64,000 nucleotides of DNA from BOG-994 sp049514215 (GTDB taxonomy: Bacteria; Pseudomonadota; Gammaproteobacteria; Burkholderiales; Burkholderiaceae_D): contig JBEKVI010000017.1 in NCBI GenBank assembly GCA_049514215.1, forward strand, positions 41,662 through 105,661, written 5' to 3'. The position numbers were made by a program, and so were the translations under genes. The stretch's first letter is position 1, and every line of letters starts with the position of its first letter. Positions 51,636-60,265 of this stretch are shown in pieces. The notes below the pieces were generated by a model that was given only the letters and a program-made list of their open reading frames with translations, made no database searches and was not told where the DNA came from.

Positions 51636-52162
51636 GATTTCTCAAATACTCCGTTCCCCTCGTGTTGTTCGTGGTCCTGCTCGGGTTTCTCGGGCGGGGC
51701 CTCATGCTCGACCCCCACTCCGTGCCCTCTCCTCTCATCAACAAGGCCGCGCCCGAGTTCACCCTGCCGGATCTGCGCATGCCCGGAAAGACCGTGGCCT
51801 CGCGTGACATGCTGGGCAAAGTTTGGCTGCTCAATGTCTGGGGATCGTGGTGCGTCTCGTGCCGCGAGGAGCACCGCGTCCTGGTCGCCCTGGCCCAGAG
51901 CAAGGTGGTCCCCATCGTCGGTCTGAACTGGCGTGACCAGCATTCCGACGCGCTCGCCTGGCTCCAACAGTTCGGCGACCCCTACCTGGCTTCTGCCACG
52001 GACACCACCGGCGCGACCGCCATCGACTACGGGGTCTATGGAGCGCCCGAGACCTTCGTCATCGACCGCACGGGCACGATCCGCGACAAGGTCATAGGGC
52101 CCCTCACGCCTGATGTCCTGCGCACCCAGGTGCTTCCGCTCGTGCAGAAGCTGCAACAATGA
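51632..52162 (+). CDS. ccmG: Thioredoxin-like CcmG/DsbE
   Basis: The 176-residue protein has an N-terminal anchor (VPLVLFVVLLGFLGRGLML) and a thioredoxin fold with active site WGSWCVSCREEH (CVSC) and the cis-Pro region YGAPETFVID. It reduces apocytochrome cysteines before heme attachment. The active-site dipeptide VS differs from the common PT. Confidence 0.93.
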   Translation: MRFLKYSVPLVLFVVLLGFLGRGLMLDPHSVPSPLINKAAPEFTLPDLRMPGKTVASRDMLGKVWLLNVWGSWCVSCREEHRVLVALAQSKVVPIVGLNWRDQHSDALAWLQQFGDPYLASATDTTGATAIDYGVYGAPETFVIDRTGTIRDKVIGPLTPDVLRTQVLPLVQKLQQ

Positions 52163-52653
52163 GAACGGTCCTCTTTCTCTGGGCCATCCTGTTGCTCGGA
52201 TCGGCGGGTCTTTCCGAGGCGGTCTTCGCCGATTCCGTCCCGCCTCCGCCCAGTGAGAGCGCGACCCCCGCGGCCACCCAGGACCCGGCCTTCGAGCGCC
52301 GTATCCAGCATCTGGAAACCGAGTTGCGCTGCCTCGTCTGCCAGAACCAGACGCTCGCCGATTCCAATGCAGGACTGGCGGAAGATCTCAGGCGCGAGGT
52401 GCGCGGACTGGCCCTCTCCGGCAAGTCCGACGACGAGATCAAACAGTATCTGCACGATCGTTACGGCAACTTCGTGTTCTATCGCCCCCCCGTCGAGCCG
52501 CACACGTGGCTGCTCTGGTTCGGGCCTTTCGTGCTTCTGCTGGGGACGGTTCTTGGGCTCGGCTGGCGCATTCGGCACCCACGAGGGGCCGCGCGCAAAC
52601 CCTTGGCCGAGGCCGAAAAACGCCGTATCGAAGAGCTGCTCTCGCGCCCGTAG
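52159..52653 (+). CDS. ccmH: Cytochrome c biogenesis protein CcmH
   Basis: The 164-residue protein has a signal peptide and the LRCLVCQNQTLADSNAGLA motif with the reducing cysteines, then a C-terminal membrane helix (LLWFGPFVLLLGTVLGLGW). It holds and reduces the apocytochrome CXXCH. It is the last gene of the operon, with a hairpin after the stop. The separate CcmI (first gene) completes the CcmHI pair. Confidence 0.93.
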   Translation: MRTVLFLWAILLLGSAGLSEAVFADSVPPPPSESATPAATQDPAFERRIQHLETELRCLVCQNQTLADSNAGLAEDLRREVRGLALSGKSDDEIKQYLHDRYGNFVFYRPPVEPHTWLLWFGPFVLLLGTVLGLGWRIRHPRGAARKPLAEAEKRRIEELLSRP

Positions 52654-52660
52654 ACATCGC

Positions 52661-52680
52661 GGCCGACCGACGCGTCGGCC
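52661..52680 (+). terminator. Hairpin after the ccm operon
   Basis: GGCCGAC (52661-52667) and GTCGGCC (52674-52680) form a 7-bp GC-rich stem with a 6-base loop, 8 bases after the ccmH stop. No T-run follows; it may still terminate or protect the mRNA 3' end. The converging MATE gene ends at 52735. Confidence 0.45.
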
Positions 52681-52734
52681 CGGGGTGAAGTGCAGTCGCG
52701 GGGCAAAAGGCCCGCCCGAGAAGAACCGCCGATC

Positions 52735-54246
52735 TCAATCGCTTGCGAGCGGAATCGAGACCGCGCCGGCCCCCGACCCTTCTTGCGACGCTCCCAAAGT
52801 CGCATCCGAGGCCCCGGCGGGCGCTACTTTTTGCGGCTCGAGCATGTGCGCCGACTGCCAAGGTCCATAGCGATAGTAGGCAATCGAGAGAATCATGGCC
52901 ACAAGCGATCCCAGAGGGAAGCTGTACCAGATCGCATCGGCCTGCCAGTATTCCATCGTGATCGAAGCAAACGGGATGCGAATGAGCCAAAGCGAAAAGA
53001 AGACGATCACGACCGGCATGATGACGGCCCCCGTTGCGCGCATGACTCCGGAAAGCACGAAAGTGACGCCCAAGAAGATGTACGACCAGGACACAATCAG
53101 GTTGATGTGCTGCGCCAAAGGTAACGCTTCGACGTTCTCGGGCAAAAACAGGCCCACACAGTAACGGTTCAGGAGGTAGACGACCCCCACGAGGCCGCCC
53201 GTCATGAGAAAGTTGTAGAGCACCCCGACTTGCGCGATGCGATGGACACGATCCCAGCGTCGTGCCCCCACGTTTTGCGCGACCATCGACGACACCGCCA
53301 TTCCCACGGCGAACGAAGGCATCTGGATGTAGTTCCAAAGCTGCAGGCAAGCGCCGTAGGCCGCCGAGGTCTGCGAGCCAAAATGATTCACCAGGCTCAT
53401 GAGCACGATCATGCTCAGTGACACCGAGATCAGGTGCAGACCCATCGGAACTCCCTTTTTGATGAGCGCACCGAGGATCGCGTGGTCGGGTCGCAGGTAG
53501 CCCCACTCGTGTGCGCCGATGCGCAGAAAGTGTCGGGTGCGGTAGAGATGGCCGATGAGTGCGGCCAGACTGACGATCTGTGCCAGCAAGGTCGCCGTCG
53601 CGGATCCGGCAATACCCATCGCGGGGATCGGACCCACGCCGAAAATGAATACCGGATTAAGCGCGATATCCAGCCCCACCGAAACCAGCAAAAACAGAAA
53701 GGGAGTCTTGGAATCGCCCGCACCCCTGAGCACCATCATGATGTAGGTGTAGGTGAAAAGAAACGGCACAGCCAGAAAGAGGATGCGCATATAGGCCACC
53801 GCTAAGGGCAACGCATCCGCAGGCGTGTGCATCCAGGTCATCATCTGGGGACACAGAAAGTATCCGGCGACGGAAACGACCAGGGCGAGTGTCGAGAAAA
53901 ACGTCACGCTGGTGCCCACGACGCGCTTGGCCTGTTCGAGGTCGGACGCTCCGATGCTCTGGCCGATCAAGATCGTCGCAGCCATGGCGATCCCGAAGAT
54001 CGATCCGATGAGAAAGAACAGGATGGCGTTGGAATTGGCGCTTGCGGTCAGCGCGGCCTCCCCCAGGTAGTGGCCGATCCAGATGGAATTGACCGAACCA
54101 TTCAAGGACTGCAAGACGTTGCCAAAGAGCACCGGCAAGGTAAAAAAGAAAAGCGTCTTGGCGATCGGCCCTTGTGTCAACGCTGCGGGGGACGTGCGCG
54201 AATGGATCCCCGCGCCGCGATCGGCCGGGGGAGGTCGGGAGTTCAC
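52735..54246 (-). CDS. MATE-family multidrug/cation exporter
   Basis: The 503-residue protein has about 12 membrane helices in two halves, with PVLFGNVLQSLNGSVNSIWI, AMAATILIGQSIGASDLEQA and a second-half VGMAVSSMVAQNVGARRWDR, matching the MatE family. It starts at GTG (54246). Substrates of such transporters range from drugs to siderophores. It is monocistronic, divergent from nothing, and ends beside the ccm operon. Confidence 0.88.
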   Translation of the reverse strand: MNSRPPPADRGAGIHSRTSPAALTQGPIAKTLFFFTLPVLFGNVLQSLNGSVNSIWIGHYLGEAALTASANSNAILFFLIGSIFGIAMAATILIGQSIGASDLEQAKRVVGTSVTFFSTLALVVSVAGYFLCPQMMTWMHTPADALPLAVAYMRILFLAVPFLFTYTYIMMVLRGAGDSKTPFLFLLVSVGLDIALNPVFIFGVGPIPAMGIAGSATATLLAQIVSLAALIGHLYRTRHFLRIGAHEWGYLRPDHAILGALIKKGVPMGLHLISVSLSMIVLMSLVNHFGSQTSAAYGACLQLWNYIQMPSFAVGMAVSSMVAQNVGARRWDRVHRIAQVGVLYNFLMTGGLVGVVYLLNRYCVGLFLPENVEALPLAQHINLIVSWSYIFLGVTFVLSGVMRATGAVIMPVVIVFFSLWLIRIPFASITMEYWQADAIWYSFPLGSLVAMILSIAYYRYGPWQSAHMLEPQKVAPAGASDATLGASQEGSGAGAVSIPLASD

Positions 54247-54303
54247 TGAGTGGGGTTGTGTCGCGCTAAAGCGTCGGATTATGCGGCATTCCGGCGCTGC
54301 GGT

Positions 54304-55821
54304 CTAAGTTGGGCGCACACGCCCGAATTTGCGCGCGACGCGTCGCGCTTGCCGAAGAGATTTTGCGTAGCCGTCTTTTAGCCAGCGCGCCAGATTTGCT
54401 TCTGCGAGCGGACCGAGTTGCGATACCAGAACCTGCCCGCTCGCCCAATCGTGCAGTTCGCCGAGCCTCGTCTGCAGTCTGGCCAGCTGCGATGCATAGC
54501 CCTCGGGTACGCCATGGCCTCCGAGCAGGGCCACCAGTTGAGCCTCGTCGCGCATGCGCCTGGCAAGCCGCCTTGCGCGGTGTTGCGCCTCGGCGTTGCG
54601 ATGCGCCAGGCCTTTGAGTTCCCTCCGCAAGCGACGATCCGACCGGTGCAATTGCAAAAGGATGAGCGCTTCTAGATCTGCGGTGCTGAAGGCAGCCGTA
54701 CCCTGGCGCGCGAGATCAAACTGCAGTGCGCTTTGGATGACGAGGCTTTGTAGTGCTGGGGCCGCAAGCCGAGCGCGGGCGCGATGACCTTCTTCCTGTT
54801 CGCGCTGCTGCGCCCCCAGCTGAAGTCGGCCCCCCGGTTCCTCTGTATTCCGTTCGACCAGATTCTCGGCAAAGATCGTCCAGTCGCGCGCCGGACCCAG
54901 GGCCCGATACTGCACACGCAAGGCGGCATCGAGCGCAGCGGATTCAGACGGGGAGCTCTTTTGGGCGATTCGATCGATACGGGCCAGCCACTGGAGGATA
55001 AGACGCACGCGGCGCAGCCGCACCCGCGTTTGATGGATGTCCTCAGGGTCGCGCCCGACCAGCGTGGCCCCTAGGACTGGAATCAGTTCGGCCATGCTGC
55101 GCTCGCCCAAGAGGCCTAGGGCCTGCTCGGCGCGCCCGGCGTGCGTGAACTCGGTGCCAGGGACCGCCTGGCTGCCAAATTCATCCGGGGGAAAGCCCGC
55201 GAGCGCGAGGCCGACCGAGGTGCTCCCCTGGCGCGTGACGCGCGCGGGCTGGCTTAGCACGATCTCCCGGGCAAGATCAAACAGGTGTCTTCTGTCGCCC
55301 TTGATCCATGCGAGCGTCGCTTCCTTCAAGTCCAATCGGCGCGTGCCGGCTAAGAGCCTGCCCGAACTCATGCTCAAGCGTAGTCGCGTGCCGCCCATCA
55401 CGAGATCGACTTCGGTAACCTGCCTGTGTCTTTCGAAGATGCGCGAGAGCCCGAGCGGGGCAATACCCGTCGTGGCGAGTAGAAGCTTTCGTGCTTGATC
55501 GGCCACGCCTTGGTCGGAGCAGGCCGCCAGAAGCGCGCACTCATGCACGGTGAGTGCGCCGCCGGGGCCGGCCATGCGATCCGGCCCGCAGACCGTCAGG
55601 CGCTGCTGGCTGGATGGGCCCGAAAAGCCGGTGTGGGACAGCAGAAGGCCGGCCCGGGCCAGGGTGTAGTGGGCATCGTCATAGAACGCTTCGATCGAAC
55701 GATAGGAATGCACCTTTGGCCGAGGGTCGCTATGGATCGAGACCAGGCGCAGAATCTCTCGCTCGCTTGCCCCCCCGAGGGCCAGGTAGATCTCGTGACG
55801 AAGACTCGAAGAGGCCTTCAC
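54304..55821 (-). CDS. CYTH-CHAD domain protein
   Basis: The 505-residue protein has a CYTH-like N-terminal domain (EAFYDDAHYTLARAGLLL; the ExExK start motif is degenerate: HEIYLAL). Its C-terminal CHAD domain has EDIHQTRVRLRRVRLILQWL, RALGPARDWTIFAENL and LGELHDWASGQVLV. CHAD domains bind polyphosphate through His and Arg; CYTH domains act as triphosphatases, but the degenerate motif may make this one inactive. The start is GTG at 55821. It lies downstream of ureG and upstream of the MATE gene on the same strand, with a phosphate transporter 6 kb away. Confidence 0.82.
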   Translation of the reverse strand: MKASSSLRHEIYLALGGASEREILRLVSIHSDPRPKVHSYRSIEAFYDDAHYTLARAGLLLSHTGFSGPSSQQRLTVCGPDRMAGPGGALTVHECALLAACSDQGVADQARKLLLATTGIAPLGLSRIFERHRQVTEVDLVMGGTRLRLSMSSGRLLAGTRRLDLKEATLAWIKGDRRHLFDLAREIVLSQPARVTRQGSTSVGLALAGFPPDEFGSQAVPGTEFTHAGRAEQALGLLGERSMAELIPVLGATLVGRDPEDIHQTRVRLRRVRLILQWLARIDRIAQKSSPSESAALDAALRVQYRALGPARDWTIFAENLVERNTEEPGGRLQLGAQQREQEEGHRARARLAAPALQSLVIQSALQFDLARQGTAAFSTADLEALILLQLHRSDRRLRRELKGLAHRNAEAQHRARRLARRMRDEAQLVALLGGHGVPEGYASQLARLQTRLGELHDWASGQVLVSQLGPLAEANLARWLKDGYAKSLRQARRVARKFGRVRPT

Positions 55822-55872
55822 CGCGCCGACCCCGCTACGCCCGAACCGGACGTTTTGCAGGGCAGCGAACCG

Positions 55873-56499
55873 CTAGAGAAGCAATCCACGTTCCTCTATG
55901 AAACGAACGATGGTGTGCAGCCCATCGCCGGATTTCACGCTGGCCATGACGAACGGTCGTTCGCCGCGCATGCGAGTCGCATCCGCGCGCATGACCTCCA
56001 GCGATGCACCCACGTAAGGAGCGAGATCGACCTTGTTGATGACCAGCAGATCCGAACGCGTGATGCCCGGGCCTCCCTTGCGGGGTATTTTTTCGCCGCC
56101 CGCCACGTCGATCACGTAGATGGTCAGATCCGACAGTTCCGGACTGAAGGTGGCAGCGAGATTATCTCCACCGGACTCGACGAAAACCACATCGGCATCC
56201 GGATAGCGCCCCAGCATGCGCTCGACGGCTTCAAGGTTGATCGAGGCGTCCTCGCGGATGGCGGTATGCGGGCAGCCGCCCGTTTCCACGCCCAAGATAC
56301 GCTCGGGCTCGAGCGCCTCGGCAACCGTGAGAAGTCGTTGATCCTCCTTGGTGTAGATGTCGTTGGTGATGACGACCAGATCGTAGCGCGCCCGCATGGC
56401 CTTGCAGAGCATCTCCAAAAGCGTCGTCTTTCCGGATCCAACCGGACCACCGATGCCCACACGCAAAGGCGGATTTTTCTTGGTTCGTCGTTGAGTCAT
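55873..56499 (-). CDS. ureG: Urease accessory GTPase UreG
   Basis: This 208-residue protein has P-loop GIGGPVGSGKTTLLE, the ITNDIYTKEDQRLL and GVETGGCPHTAIREDAS nickel-binding CPH region, and NKVDLAPYVGASL. It hydrolyses GTP to drive nickel insertion by the UreD-UreF-UreG complex. It is the last gene of the urease operon. Confidence 0.96.
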   Translation of the reverse strand: MTQRRTKKNPPLRVGIGGPVGSGKTTLLEMLCKAMRARYDLVVITNDIYTKEDQRLLTVAEALEPERILGVETGGCPHTAIREDASINLEAVERMLGRYPDADVVFVESGGDNLAATFSPELSDLTIYVIDVAGGEKIPRKGGPGITRSDLLVINKVDLAPYVGASLEVMRADATRMRGERPFVMASVKSGDGLHTIVRFIEERGLLL

Positions 56500-56501
56500 A
56501 T

Positions 56502-57203
56502 CTAGGATCGAAATAGCCGCGAATACTGGGTCTCGTGCCGAGCCGAGAGGATGGCCAGCTGCGGCGCAAGCGTTTCAATGCCGTCCTGGCCTTGTTCTGC
56601 GCGGTCCCTCGCGCGCTCGATCAAGGCGGGAAGAATCTCCATGAGGCGTGTCAGGATCCGCTGGCCCGCCGCCTGACCGAGGGGGAGTGTCTTTAGCGCC
56701 GCCGTGACCTGATTTTCGAGCCATGCGAAACAGTAGGCTGCCACGCCCAGCTCTTCCGGGATCGCCTGGGCGGCGCAGGCGAAGGCGCTGGCGGTCGGAT
56801 AGCTGATCGGGCGCATCGCCAAAAGCTGGGCGCGTGCATCGTCGCCACCCCAGCGCAGATCGGTGGCGATGTGCACCAGCGACCAGCCCATCTGCTCGGA
56901 CTCGCGGCGTAACTCCAGAGTCTCGCGCGTGGCAAGGAACCAGGCGTTCAAAGACTGCAGTTCATCCCACCGGCTCGTCTGCCACGCTCGATAGAAAAGT
57001 AGCCACGCGGGAGCTTCGGCCCTCTCGAGCGCAGTCTGCAGGCTAGCCCTAATCCAGTCCTGCACGCTCGCTTCGTCGTGGGCGATCTCGGCCGCGCAAG
57101 CCGCCTCGAGTCCGGCCGAGTAGCTAAAGCCGCCTACGGGCAAGGCCGGCGAGGCCAGGTGAAGCGCCTTGAACCAAGGCCCGAAGTCAGGGCCGGGAGT
57201 CAT
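56502..57203 (-). CDS. ureF: Urease accessory protein UreF
   Basis: The 233-residue helical protein has LHLASPALPVGGFSYSAGLE and the C-terminal LAILSARHETQYSRLFRS typical of UreF. It bridges UreD and UreG during activation. ATG 57203 lies inside the 3' end of ureE (17-base overlap); a longer frame to 57317 runs back into ureE's histidine-rich tail in another frame and is not credible. Confidence 0.93.
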   Translation of the reverse strand: MTPGPDFGPWFKALHLASPALPVGGFSYSAGLEAACAAEIAHDEASVQDWIRASLQTALERAEAPAWLLFYRAWQTSRWDELQSLNAWFLATRETLELRRESEQMGWSLVHIATDLRWGGDDARAQLLAMRPISYPTASAFACAAQAIPEELGVAAYCFAWLENQVTAALKTLPLGQAAGQRILTRLMEILPALIERARDRAEQGQDGIETLAPQLAILSARHETQYSRLFRS

Positions 57204-57870
57204 GGGGTTTCGATCGCTGCGCAGTGCCGTGAGAGTGCGGATGGGAATGCGAGTGAGAGTGGGGATGGGAATGCGAGTGCGTGTGGGAAGGATCCCGACG
57301 GCCTCCCGGACCCGCAACGGCTTGGCCTGACGGCTGGCTTCCTAAAGGCTCGGATGCGGCATAGGCAGCCTGCGCCAAAGCATAGTCTTCATCAAACGAC
57401 TCCTCGTGACCGTGACGGTGGCCCCCCCCGTAGGCGCCGGGCTCGGGCTCAAACGGCATCAGGGCCGAGCAGACCTCCAGTCCCAGTCCCACCAAAAGCT
57501 CGCGCAACACCGGGTCGTCTTCGAGCCGCACGAAGTGCGTGTGCAACTCCACGCGGATGTGCCGGTTACCGAGGTGGTAGGCAGCGCGCACGAGTTGCTC
57601 GGGTGTGCCGCGCGCGTCGATGACCGCCTCTCGCTGGGCTTCTACGCGAATGAAGGTTCCGTCCTCGGCCACCAGCACATCGCCTCCCCTTAAGACGGTC
57701 CCCCGCGTGAGGAACAGGGCGAGCTCGGTGCCATCGGAAAGACGCGCCCTAAGGCGGCTCTTGCAGCGATCGGCAAACGGCAGGCTCAGTACGCGCGCGC
57801 GCGCGAGCAGGGAAGAAGCGAGCCCGTTGGGTTTTGCAACGCATTTGTCGACCCGCAAAAGAGCGTCCAT
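57187..57870 (-). CDS. ureE: Nickel chaperone UreE with histidine-rich tail
   Basis: The 227-residue protein has the UreE peptide-binding domain and the metal-binding domain with YHLGNRHIRVELH. GGGHRHGHEE follows in an insert, and the C-terminal tail alternates His and Ser (HTHSHSHPHSHSHSHPHSHG). More than a dozen histidines point to nickel storage. It delivers nickel to UreG. ATG 57870 is 2 bases after ureC. Confidence 0.94.
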   Translation of the reverse strand: MDALLRVDKCVAKPNGLASSLLARARVLSLPFADRCKSRLRARLSDGTELALFLTRGTVLRGGDVLVAEDGTFIRVEAQREAVIDARGTPEQLVRAAYHLGNRHIRVELHTHFVRLEDDPVLRELLVGLGLEVCSALMPFEPEPGAYGGGHRHGHEESFDEDYALAQAAYAASEPLGSQPSGQAVAGPGGRRDPSHTHSHSHPHSHSHSHPHSHGTAQRSKPHDSRP

Positions 57871-57872
57871 GA

Positions 57873-59579
57873 TCAGAAAAGGAAGTAGCGCTGGGTCAGC
57901 GGAAGGGACTGCGCCGGCTCGCAAGTGAGGATCTCACCGTCGGCTACGACCTGGTAGGTTTCGGGATCGACGGTGATGTGGGGCAGCCAGTCGTTGAGCA
58001 CCATGTCGGCCTTGCGCACCGAGCGGCAGTTCGCTACCGCCACGACCGGCTTCTGAAGACCCAGCCGCTCGCCTACCCCCGCCTTGCTTGCGGCCTGCGA
58101 GACAAAGGTGATGGAATGGTGACTGATGCCGCGGCCCAGTCCGGCGAACATGGGCCGGTAGTGCACGGGCTGAGGTGTCGGGATCGAGGCGTTCGGATCG
58201 CCCATCGCTGCCGCGGCGATCCCGCCTCCTTTGAGGATGAGCGAGGGTTTGACTCCGAAAAAAGCGGGTTTCCAGAGCACGAGATCAGCCCACTTGCCCA
58301 CCTCGACCGATCCCACTTCGTGCGCTAGGCCATGCGTTTTGGCGGGATTGATCGTGTATTTCGCCACGTAGCGACGCACGCGCAGATTGTCGTGGGTTCC
58401 TGGATCGCCTGAGAGGCTGCCGCGCTGCAACTTCATCTTGTGCGCGGTCTGCCAGGTGCGGATGATGACTTCGCCCACACGTCCCATCGCCTGGGAGTCC
58501 GACGAGATCATGGAAAATGCCCCGAGGTCGTGCAAGATATCCTCCGCGGCGATGGTTTCGCGGCGGATGCGGCTTTCGGCAAAGGCGATGTCTTCGGCGA
58601 TCCCGGCATCGAGGTGATGGCACACCATGAGCATGTCGAGGTGCTCATCGATCGTATTGACGGTGTAGGGACGGGTCGGATTGGTCGACGAGGGCAGCAC
58701 GTTGGCCTCACCGCAAACCTTGATGATGTCCGGGGCATGGCCGCCGCCAGCACCTTCGGTGTGATAGGTGTGGATCGTGCGTCCCTTGAAGGCCGCTATC
58801 GAGTCTTCGACAAAGCCCGATTCGTTCAGGGTGTCGGTATGAATGGCCACTTGGGTGTCGGTCGCTTCGGCGACACCCAGGCAGCAGTCGATCGACGCCG
58901 GGGTCGTTCCCCAGTCCTCGTGCAGCTTCAGACCGATCGCGCCGGCTGCGATCTGCTCGCTCAAGGGTTCGGGAAGACTCGCATTGCCCTTACCCAAAAA
59001 CCCGAGGTTCATGGGGTACGCCTCGGCCGCTTCCAACATGCGCGCGATGTGCCAGGGGCCGGGCGTGCACGTGGTGGCCGCGGTACCCGTGGCTGGACCC
59101 GTGCCGCCGCCTAACATCGTCGTGATGCCGGACATGAGACCCTCTTCAATCTGCTGCGGGCAAATGAGGTGGATATGACTGTCGATCCCTCCGGCTGTCA
59201 CGATCGCGCCTTCGCCCGCGATGATCTCGGTGCCGGGCCCAATGACGATGGTCACCCCCGGCTGGGTGTCGGGATTACCGGCCTTGCCGATGGCGCTGAT
59301 GCGACCGTTTTTGATGCCGATGTCCGCCTTGACGATGCCCCAGTGGTCGATGATCACCGCGTTGGTGATGACGGTGTCGGCGCACTCGCTGGAGGTGCGC
59401 TGACTCTGGCCCATGCCATCGCGAATGACCTTGCCGCCGCCGAATTTCACCTCTTCACCATAGACGGTGAAGTCCTTCTCGATCTGGATGATCAGTTCCG
59501 TATCGGCGAGTCTGAGACGATCGCCGACGGTGGGCCCGAACATTTCCGCGTACGCCTGGCGCGAGATCGCCACCATCAC
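57873..59579 (-). CDS. ureC: Urease subunit alpha
   Basis: The 568-residue catalytic subunit hydrolyses urea to ammonia and carbamate at a di-nickel centre. Active-site elements are present: His135 and His137 in GGIDSHIHLI, carbamylated Lys218 in GLKLHEDWG, His247 in VAIHTDTLNE, HTYHTEGAGGGHAPD and the flap Cys/His in MVCHHLD. The length matches the family. It overlaps ureB by ATGA (59576-59579). Confidence 0.97.
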   Translation of the reverse strand: MMVAISRQAYAEMFGPTVGDRLRLADTELIIQIEKDFTVYGEEVKFGGGKVIRDGMGQSQRTSSECADTVITNAVIIDHWGIVKADIGIKNGRISAIGKAGNPDTQPGVTIVIGPGTEIIAGEGAIVTAGGIDSHIHLICPQQIEEGLMSGITTMLGGGTGPATGTAATTCTPGPWHIARMLEAAEAYPMNLGFLGKGNASLPEPLSEQIAAGAIGLKLHEDWGTTPASIDCCLGVAEATDTQVAIHTDTLNESGFVEDSIAAFKGRTIHTYHTEGAGGGHAPDIIKVCGEANVLPSSTNPTRPYTVNTIDEHLDMLMVCHHLDAGIAEDIAFAESRIRRETIAAEDILHDLGAFSMISSDSQAMGRVGEVIIRTWQTAHKMKLQRGSLSGDPGTHDNLRVRRYVAKYTINPAKTHGLAHEVGSVEVGKWADLVLWKPAFFGVKPSLILKGGGIAAAAMGDPNASIPTPQPVHYRPMFAGLGRGISHHSITFVSQAASKAGVGERLGLQKPVVAVANCRSVRKADMVLNDWLPHITVDPETYQVVADGEILTCEPAQSLPLTQRYFLF

Positions 59580-59881
59580 AAGGCTCCCATGATCTGGCCG
59601 TTGAATCCGTAGATTTTGCGATCGCCGGCGAACGCCACCAACTCCACCGTGCGCGACTGACCCGGTTCAAAGCGCACCGCCGTCCCGGCGGCGATGTTCA
59701 GGCGCATTCCGCGCGCGACGGCCCGATCGAACTGCAGTGCGCCATTGACCTCGAAAAAATGATAGTGCGAGCCGACCTGGATCGGCCGGTCGCCGGCATT
59801 GGCGACTTCGAGGCGCGCGGTGGGCCGACCCGCATTGAGCTCGATCTCGCCGGGTGCCACCAAAAGCTCGCCGGGGATCAT
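59576..59881 (-). CDS. ureB: Urease subunit beta
   Basis: The 101-residue protein begins IPGELLVAPGEIELNAG with VGSHYHFFEVNGALQFDRA and ends in YGFNGQIMGAL, the complete beta subunit. The ATG at 59881 (GAGG upstream) gives the classical MIPGE start; a GTG at 59887 is two codons upstream. Confidence 0.96.
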   Translation of the reverse strand: MIPGELLVAPGEIELNAGRPTARLEVANAGDRPIQVGSHYHFFEVNGALQFDRAVARGMRLNIAAGTAVRFEPGQSRTVELVAFAGDRKIYGFNGQIMGAL

Positions 59882-59946
59882 GAGCACTGCCTCGGACTCA
59901 AGAGCAAGGCCAAGGGCGGCCGGGAAGAGAACATGGGACGTCCTTT

Positions 59947-60249
59947 CTAGAGGATGGGGTTGTGCACGGTGACGAGTTTGGTCCCGTCGGGAAAGGTGGC
60001 CTCGACCTGGATGTCGGGGAGCATCTCGGCGATACCGTCCTGCACGTCGGCGCGCGTGAGGATCGTGGTGCCCGCGTGCATGAGTTCGGCCACGCTCCTG
60101 CCGTCTCTGGCGCCTTCCATGATCGCAGCCGAGATGAGCGCGACGGCTTCGGGATAATTGAGCTTCAGACCGCGCGCCCGGCGTCTTTCGGCCACGAGCG
60201 CCGCCGTAAAAATCAAGAGCTTGTCCTTCTCCCTGGGGGTCAGTTCCAT
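59947..60249 (-). CDS. ureA: Urease subunit gamma
   Basis: This 100-residue protein has the complete gamma subunit: ELTPREKDKLLIFTAALVAE, LKLNYPEAVALISAAIMEGA and the end FPDGTKLVTVHNPIL. The longer frame to 60369 runs into ureD and adds nothing. The 65-base gap to ureB is the largest among the structural genes. Confidence 0.96.
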   Translation of the reverse strand: MELTPREKDKLLIFTAALVAERRRARGLKLNYPEAVALISAAIMEGARDGRSVAELMHAGTTILTRADVQDGIAEMLPDIQVEATFPDGTKLVTVHNPIL

Positions 60250-60265
60250 TGCGTCTTTCCGAAGA

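Noticed and set aside
52439..53506. A 355-residue minus-strand open frame spanning the end of ccmH and the MATE gene
   Set aside because: It covers parts of two real genes in other frames and has no domain.
55495..56505. A 336-residue plus-strand open frame
   Set aside because: It is antisense to the CYTH-CHAD and ureG genes, both clearly real.
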